Source of the DNA: an uncultured Clostridia bacterium
GTDB taxonomy: Bacteria; Bacillota; Clostridia; Christensenellales; UBA1242
Direction: 5' to 3'
Length of the DNA stretch: 64,000 bases
Assembly (NCBI GenBank): GCA_934772525.1
Contig: CAKVMI010000001.1
Span: forward strand, 186,001-250,000
Shown: piece after piece, positions 60,501 through 64,000 of the stretch
How positions within the stretch are numbered: the stretch's first letter is position 1
Layout: each line of letters begins with the position of its first letter
Position numbers and translations under genes: made by a program
Notes under the pieces: model-generated
The model's database searches: none
The model's input: the letters and a program-made list of their open reading frames with translations, nothing else
What the model was told of the DNA's origin: nothing

Positions 60501-63500
60501 ACTAACGACTTTAGTTCGGAAAACTTTGCGACGGGAGATTATCTAAACAGGGGTATAAAAATTGGGGACTTCATCAATTTAACCGACACTATTTATGGTG
60601 GAAGTAACGTCTATGTATTTAACACACTTAAGTTTATAAGACCAGTTATTAAGAATAGGGAAAACGTTTATTCAGAAGGCGACTATGATAGATATTTATC
60701 TAATGGTGTATTTATTAAGACAATACTAGTTGAGTACACTTCACTATTTGGCGATAGAACGGAAAGACATGCTGGTGTACAATTTACTATAAAAACCGAT
60801 AAATATGGCTTACCACAAGTGGTTGAAAAACGAATTGTAAAGGTGATTGTAAACCCAGATGGAACGGTTAGTTTTGATAGCGAAGAGATTACAGCGGATA
60901 GTGTTGGAGAAGCAATTTTAGACGGCTTAAATTATGACTTTAAGCAAGATACATTTACCTTTGATATTGAAGCACTTAGTAACGCTGATAATTCAATTAA
61001 TTCAATAAACTTCAAGTTTGTGTATGACTACAAGTCGTATGTGCTTTCGTTTAATGCTGGGTTATACCACATTACAAGTTTTGATGGGCAAGATTTAGTT
61101 TTGCCGCTCGACCCATCAAGTTTAACTGAACTCAGCACTATGTACTATGTAGTAAAATACAACACTAGAAACGACCCAAAAACTTGGCTTCCATCGGACT
61201 CTGAAGGTGTTTTAACGGGCGAAGTTGCGGGCTGGAAAGATGTAGAGATGCTCGGGAACGGCGGGGTTATAGACTTTACCACATTCACACTTGAAAGAAT
61301 TGTAGAAATTACTACAAGTTACGATAAATTACCTAGGTTCTTTGCTTATTGGGTTAGAGATGTAAGGGGGGCTGGTTACATTACCCCAACTGGAGATGAC
61401 GCAACCTACGAAGAACTCGGCATTTACGATTACTTGGTAGATAGTGACGGGAACCCAATTTTAGACGCTGACGGCAATGAAATTTGGCAACTACCTAATG
61501 TGTTTGATTCAGAGTCGGGCGGTTCGTTTGACTACTATACCTTATTTATGGATGAAGCGGATATAAATGTATATTATTATACATGGAATGGTCTTAAAAA
61601 TCCAACGGGCGTAAATGGTTATACAAGAACGGCACACAAAGGATACTTCTTTGGTAAAGAAAAGGAATACAAAGACTTCTTTACCGTAAATGCTTATGAA
61701 TATTATACCTTTGGTAATAGTAATGAAAAATATTATATTACGGGCTGGCTAAAGGTGTATGATAATATTTTAACAAAGACGGTAGACGGCAATATTGTGC
61801 TAGATGAATTTACCTTGTATTACTTTTTAAATCAAGATAGTATATCTATTATAGGCGACACAAAAATGAATAAATTTTTTGTGGACTCTACTGGAAAAAC
61901 TATTTTCGTACCAAGTTTAGATGAAAGTGCGTTCTCGTACACATTAACAATGAACCAAAAGTTCTCGGTTAAAAAGCGTGATACTGTAGACGAAAACTTG
62001 GGCGCTATAAATATCTATATGTATGCAATTTATGCGAAAGTGGACTTTGATGTAACCGAAGACAAGGTAGTAACCGCAGAAAGTGAGCAAACCGAAAGTA
62101 TTACGCCAACGACTTATGTTCCAAATACTGTTGAAATGGGTAATATTAGGGGAAAGCACCTAGAGAGCGAATACCAGTTTGCAACCTTTGGAGAAATGCT
62201 TGGAAAACTAAATAGCGTAAGTAATGTAAAGACATATTGGGCAAAAATTAATTATATGAATTACTCTAATCTTTATGGTAAGTACTTTACTATTAAGGAT
62301 ATGCTAAATAGCGGAGAATTAAATTTTGAAGTGCTGAAAGATAGTTCGGGAAATCTCATTAGCGGTAAAATTATGATGACGGACATTATGTCTAAACTTA
62401 GTCAAGGCGAAGTATTAGTAATGTTTTATAGTAGGCTCCCTGAAATTGAAGTGACCGATAATGGTATAAAAATTGATGGAACGGACTCTAATATTATTGC
62501 TGGGGCTATTATGGTAGGTACTAGAAGTACGGATAGTTTCCTATTTAAACAATTTAAAGAACTTAATCTTAATGCTGACGGAACGGTAATTGGCGTATTA
62601 GATGAAGTTGCACCACTAGAAGTAGGTACCGATTATTACACATCATATATTAACGCTGTAAACACACTAAAACCTATTAAAGATAATAATAATGTGGAAT
62701 ATAAAAAGCGTGAAATTTTAGTTCGTACAGCACTGCAACTTGCAAAGTGGAACGCAGATACAACCACCGACTATAAGTATAGATTTAGATCTAGTGAAGA
62801 TGGGTCTTTTGTATTCGATTTAGGAAACTCCAAAACGATTGAACAACTAAAACAATTAATTGAGAAAATGGCTGAAGTTAAGGCGTCTGGAAATGAGAAA
62901 ACTGAGTATATAGATATAAATTCAGCGAGTTTCGTAAGACTAGTTTATGCTATTGCAAGTTTAAGTTTTGCGGAAAGTAGCGGAGTGGATGCCGGAAGCG
63001 TTTACTTTGTTATGCAAGGCGAAGACAAAGTTTCATTTAATGGCGAAAACACCAAAGTACTAAAACCTACAATTGGTGGAGAAACTGTAGATCCAAGCAC
63101 TGAATGTAAGTACGATGCAAATAGTATAGAAGGGTTCTATTATACCGCAGAAGACGAAGAAGCGGGCATTGGAATTAATGGTGGGTTAAAGGGTACTAAT
63201 TTGATTGCTGGAGATATTTGTTACTTTACAAAAACCGAAACAATAACCATTGTAGATGAAGAAGGCGTAGAAACCGAATACACAAAAACAACTTGCATAT
63301 TTACAATCTATTTAGGTATAAACATTAATTCGTCTAACAATACAAATAGCGTGTATCTTGCAAATAATAATAGCATTGGTGGGTTTAGTATATCAAAGCC
63401 ATCTAACGGATGTTCGTTAAGTCAAGCGGGCGTTGGGGATGAAACTAAAGTACTTTCATATCTTGCTGGTGCGGTAGATTTATTTACATGCTTCAAGTTT

Positions 63501-63530
63501 ATTAGAGTATATAACGGCGAAACGATTTAA
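54522..63530 (+). CDS. Giant exported protein, unknown family
   Basis: A 3002-residue protein. A GTG at 54513 is possible, but the ATG at 54522 has GGGTG upstream. The N-terminus is a signal anchor (KYFKNTKKM, hydrophobic residues about 12-34). The rest is strand-rich, acidic, with many Tyr, Asn and Asp, no Cys-rich domain, and recurring blocks like YVVKYNTRNDPKTW and FFAYWVRDV (near 2230-2290), suggesting stacked Ig-like or jelly-roll units, plus G-N-x-D-x-D-G turns (DSDGNPILDADGNEIW) that could bind calcium. No LPxTG motif or choline-binding end is visible. A surface role (adhesion or filament) is likely, unproven. It overlaps no gene and is followed 12 bases later by another exported protein. 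Confidence 0.7.
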   Translation: MMKYFKNTKKMVLGIVCATIIMVVGVLSAICLVNLNKTDLDLEPTKNSNVTSADILYDDYLKFVLKDARVDGNHYFSFNQSSSSDKENLGINDDLYTINCDYLTISDTGDVEYGMDGLITDLIKNGTFTEKNISPSNFKLQVEDGFNSGNKNTSADFIAYNNNLGYEKSKFVKFQLEPIKGTDFDGDDCNMYYISEIVVKYYDNNLNREVSLQTISGSCSEGVISYTGKDLAIHNGFYVSTYNMNTENISYFFKFSVDKETGLINYIITTANGGELKHDFIFDVRVSLRDKVQDSSKNKLQLTKDGVDIKANDNTTNLNGSILDISDGAFFSSERLRLINNPSRNSNKLNCYTTDDQLIVNLVTGNDLASFKTLSEAHIGAFVTATNGTKQYTEWFTIYGGVYGGLLSDKRFYFNETITASLVKKGVLERASEQLDAAQEEGSTYTNYYYKLADKYSLNGNIVEIEKNKSYLLLNSYNNCVYIEYSDFFVESNKDLVDQQITIGFDRVSDYIDGGVVVGKRFECLGASNQYTKFEMIFFNDGRIRLYKTALESSMYINYTTQNFYVVSLMSKPSGSTSKSLSGIPYDKVYIRVTSGGSSIINYDFVRSAESSASGRTDAKVGTFFAGVGKDEFKFSANIVLGKNYLFDESNGLDTTKLREVEVNIGGENKRLKLQYVESNATIGNREFIGRVNSDNITDFVLKINLKLVDSKGNETDFNVPGTTITTSGMLCVGSVGSPTIIGSGFNSQTVNNGYKVVRTFSVEKQADGNRPWIKLNYSATLPSGYVFVGGSYKYTSNEVIDTTTHFDNSSYGINQDAVGVNYLGIETDENGEIIVNDSVLEITLKVTGISIELPLYVEYDSNIYENYDEFAGKIINLTGDDGAIRYNLSVTDRASLKIGKSGNGLYKLVGNIKIQVETVSVLGISVKSVSVYFKEFGTASEYKKLDLGNSPEKDGYAFLGVYTSLEGLSDGAEAGIAHFGNTNHDGLLADNLITSSGLRLVLDSSGRPSNYELFIDGQFFSYSSYTRHCEDFERKNLWEEKFNLLFKKVTGSKVLGRVYASSDGVASVYTGSEVIGDDGSLVYGYELKIDTLQKVMAFTKDSYYFDKNGYSSIYTGDDQKNDSSWKARYCYTLASAKNNYSYNSSKDTSEKNIELLLKYTTDTGKVTQRFFKYSELSTEELKQEWRRVFSENFVETKSAISEPGILYVSASGETSSSFESGKYCYVMRDEECTCVYFNNIANSDYLYLNKLDAFIKNGLIDTTNSSYVVAYAMFDAICNEKQIIFKDYNYGDSTAEESPAEINIVADGYIYTDTDFLVIEHLIYEQRVYKIGNMTSITETTIPFEGGRIEYKSFPVNAKDYALELYPIANPEYIAKGKRIYYFTTSKDDFDANKRTANSSFVLDNGQSRYFMDEDYLTVDRKRVLDKAVYHLGSYYKDGNKNSTWYVVPTSIKYEFSIVGVDAERRVDSETVSRVNYTDKGNYEVKYVENIPYGVSISDLVGNFIEKSITDKLSVGNFKGNLLGVFDNASIEREIKVLKLRGYDLVGLIPFSSEYLSESVLEDTGFDTAVTVNIEFLSRYFGLTDDEIQALENNYYTRMGEDAELNFNLVMEAVSRLTKTEYFIYAKKVASIFGVHIDKVTNAMFVESFLNENALKGLGYNKGTTEEGDPITVGMYTYHTELLKGIIEQHVSDDFLKAQRFITVENFEESNFSNVLVLRPDGEGKIACDFNYCRNVVFVPIFTTKNSNLQYDGVGKALLDGDYLLNDEMNNRVTGKYGQNVKSIIDPDTGETLGYTYVDITDFSVSAVGYKTGNIGDGTLDPASSLNSILGNIIDRLKHSIRINKLVRVDDILAISIVPEIIQNGFYASGINLIWNKGTMYESSIRIINFDMAVNGELRTYEYTASLNSEFFEIDGDYYKLRSDLTEEQMNIFNQMAGFVYASSEGYLYWDMLESVDIRVEYTPFKYNVGFSATSEDDEMEEKDISSIGMLVTNDFSSENFATGDYLNRGIKIGDFINLTDTIYGGSNVYVFNTLKFIRPVIKNRENVYSEGDYDRYLSNGVFIKTILVEYTSLFGDRTERHAGVQFTIKTDKYGLPQVVEKRIVKVIVNPDGTVSFDSEEITADSVGEAILDGLNYDFKQDTFTFDIEALSNADNSINSINFKFVYDYKSYVLSFNAGLYHITSFDGQDLVLPLDPSSLTELSTMYYVVKYNTRNDPKTWLPSDSEGVLTGEVAGWKDVEMLGNGGVIDFTTFTLERIVEITTSYDKLPRFFAYWVRDVRGAGYITPTGDDATYEELGIYDYLVDSDGNPILDADGNEIWQLPNVFDSESGGSFDYYTLFMDEADINVYYYTWNGLKNPTGVNGYTRTAHKGYFFGKEKEYKDFFTVNAYEYYTFGNSNEKYYITGWLKVYDNILTKTVDGNIVLDEFTLYYFLNQDSISIIGDTKMNKFFVDSTGKTIFVPSLDESAFSYTLTMNQKFSVKKRDTVDENLGAINIYMYAIYAKVDFDVTEDKVVTAESEQTESITPTTYVPNTVEMGNIRGKHLESEYQFATFGEMLGKLNSVSNVKTYWAKINYMNYSNLYGKYFTIKDMLNSGELNFEVLKDSSGNLISGKIMMTDIMSKLSQGEVLVMFYSRLPEIEVTDNGIKIDGTDSNIIAGAIMVGTRSTDSFLFKQFKELNLNADGTVIGVLDEVAPLEVGTDYYTSYINAVNTLKPIKDNNNVEYKKREILVRTALQLAKWNADTTTDYKYRFRSSEDGSFVFDLGNSKTIEQLKQLIEKMAEVKASGNEKTEYIDINSASFVRLVYAIASLSFAESSGVDAGSVYFVMQGEDKVSFNGENTKVLKPTIGGETVDPSTECKYDANSIEGFYYTAEDEEAGIGINGGLKGTNLIAGDICYFTKTETITIVDEEGVETEYTKTTCIFTIYLGININSSNNTNSVYLANNNSIGGFSISKPSNGCSLSQAGVGDETKVLSYLAGAVDLFTCFKFIRVYNGETI

Positions 63531-63542
63531 AGGAGAACACTT

Positions 63543-64000
63543 ATGAATAAAAAGAAGTGGATGATTTTTGGAATTATTGCGGGGGTGGTGGCGGTATTAA
63601 CCGCTACCGTCCTTGTGGTGTTTAGAAAAGACATTTTTGAAGGTGGAAAAAACGGAAAAGACGTTACCATTTCGGTTACAAAAATTAGTTTGGATAGTGG
63701 AACCAGTTTTGATTCGTTTGGTAAAATTGTGTCTAGTTCGGTTAGTAGTACGGTTAAAACGGGTACTAGCCCTTGGTTTAGAATAGAGCCAACTTCTATT
63801 GGTTGCATTTATAGTGTAAGAGTAAATGGCGAAGAAGTGTATGACTATATAAATGACCCATCCATTAGGTCTATTACCGACCCATTTACCTACACTTTTA
63901 CAAATATCCAAAAAAATTCAACCATTGTAATAACTCTTGATAGGCGTGGAACTATTGATGAATTAAAAAATGACAAAACTGAAACTAGTCTAATTAGATT
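63543..64000 (+). CDS. Exported protein, 5' end only
   Basis: The frame starts at ATG 63543 (AAAGGAGAAC upstream) and is open to the window end, giving 152 residues. The N-terminus is a signal anchor (MNKKKWMIFGIIAGVV and more hydrophobic residues to about 26), then a strand-rich, Ser/Thr/Lys-rich part with a repeated VSSSVSSTVKTGTS stretch and an Ig-like block (IYSVRVNGEEVYDYI, FTYTFTNIQKNSTIVITL). It follows the giant gene by 12 bases, so the two are surely one operon of surface proteins. Confidence 0.7.
   Translation, partial: MNKKKWMIFGIIAGVVAVLTATVLVVFRKDIFEGGKNGKDVTISVTKISLDSGTSFDSFGKIVSSSVSSTVKTGTSPWFRIEPTSIGCIYSVRVNGEEVYDYINDPSIRSITDPFTYTFTNIQKNSTIVITLDRRGTIDELKNDKTETSLIR

Overview
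The window is low-GC chromosomal DNA of a Gram-positive-type bacterium. The Shine-Dalgarno sites (AGGAGG), the TTGACA/TATAAT promoters, the IscR-IscS-IscU cluster, a WYL regulator, an FatA-like thioesterase and several BspA-type leucine-rich surface proteins point to an uncultured gut Bacillota of the Clostridia type. This placement is inference; no rRNA is present to prove it.

Bases 1-21,239 are the late module of a prophage with the plan of a short-tailed phage (podovirus): large terminase (3' end only), portal, scaffold, major capsid, small head protein, two tRNA-like genes, head-tail adaptor, a large beta-rich tail protein, three tandem collar-type receptor-binding proteins with a probable chaperone, three small membrane proteins, and two internal/ejected proteins. 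The last one is a 2461-residue polyvalent protein with a zincin-type HEMTH motif and an ADP-ribosyltransferase-like cassette. There is no sheath, tube or tape-measure set. The module ends in a terminator, and the next feature is a host tRNA-Ser(GCU) whose 3' end faces the phage, the classic arrangement for integration at a tRNA 3' end. Two receptor-binding genes carry long G runs at equivalent positions: eight Gs in one (open frame) and nine in the other (frame broken after 23 codons). This looks like a slipped-strand switch of host range.

Bases 21,430-32,400 are host DNA: a gene with an HEFGH zinc-peptidase motif; a tandem pair (plus a small third gene) built of 36-residue repeats that closely resemble the mTERF motif known from eukaryotic organelles; the iscR-iscS-iscU iron-sulfur cluster operon; an unknown coiled-coil protein; and a WG-repeat lipoprotein.

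Bases 32,400-46,500 hold an iron-type alcohol dehydrogenase, three membrane-anchored BspA-like LRR proteins (two share a palindrome inside the promoter spacer), an ABC-2 exporter pair, a P-loop-less FtsK-like protein, a WYL regulator and a divergent, apparently leaderless HTH-membrane regulator.

Bases 46,500-64,000 hold an acyl-ACP thioesterase, a P-loop kinase, two YcxB-like membrane proteins, a type IIA topoisomerase A subunit, a GNAT acetyltransferase, and a giant 3002-residue exported protein followed by a second exported protein cut by the window end. The most interesting items are the poly-G switch, the polyvalent protein with RYS(L/I) junctions, the odd phage tRNA-like genes and the bacterial mTERF-like pair.
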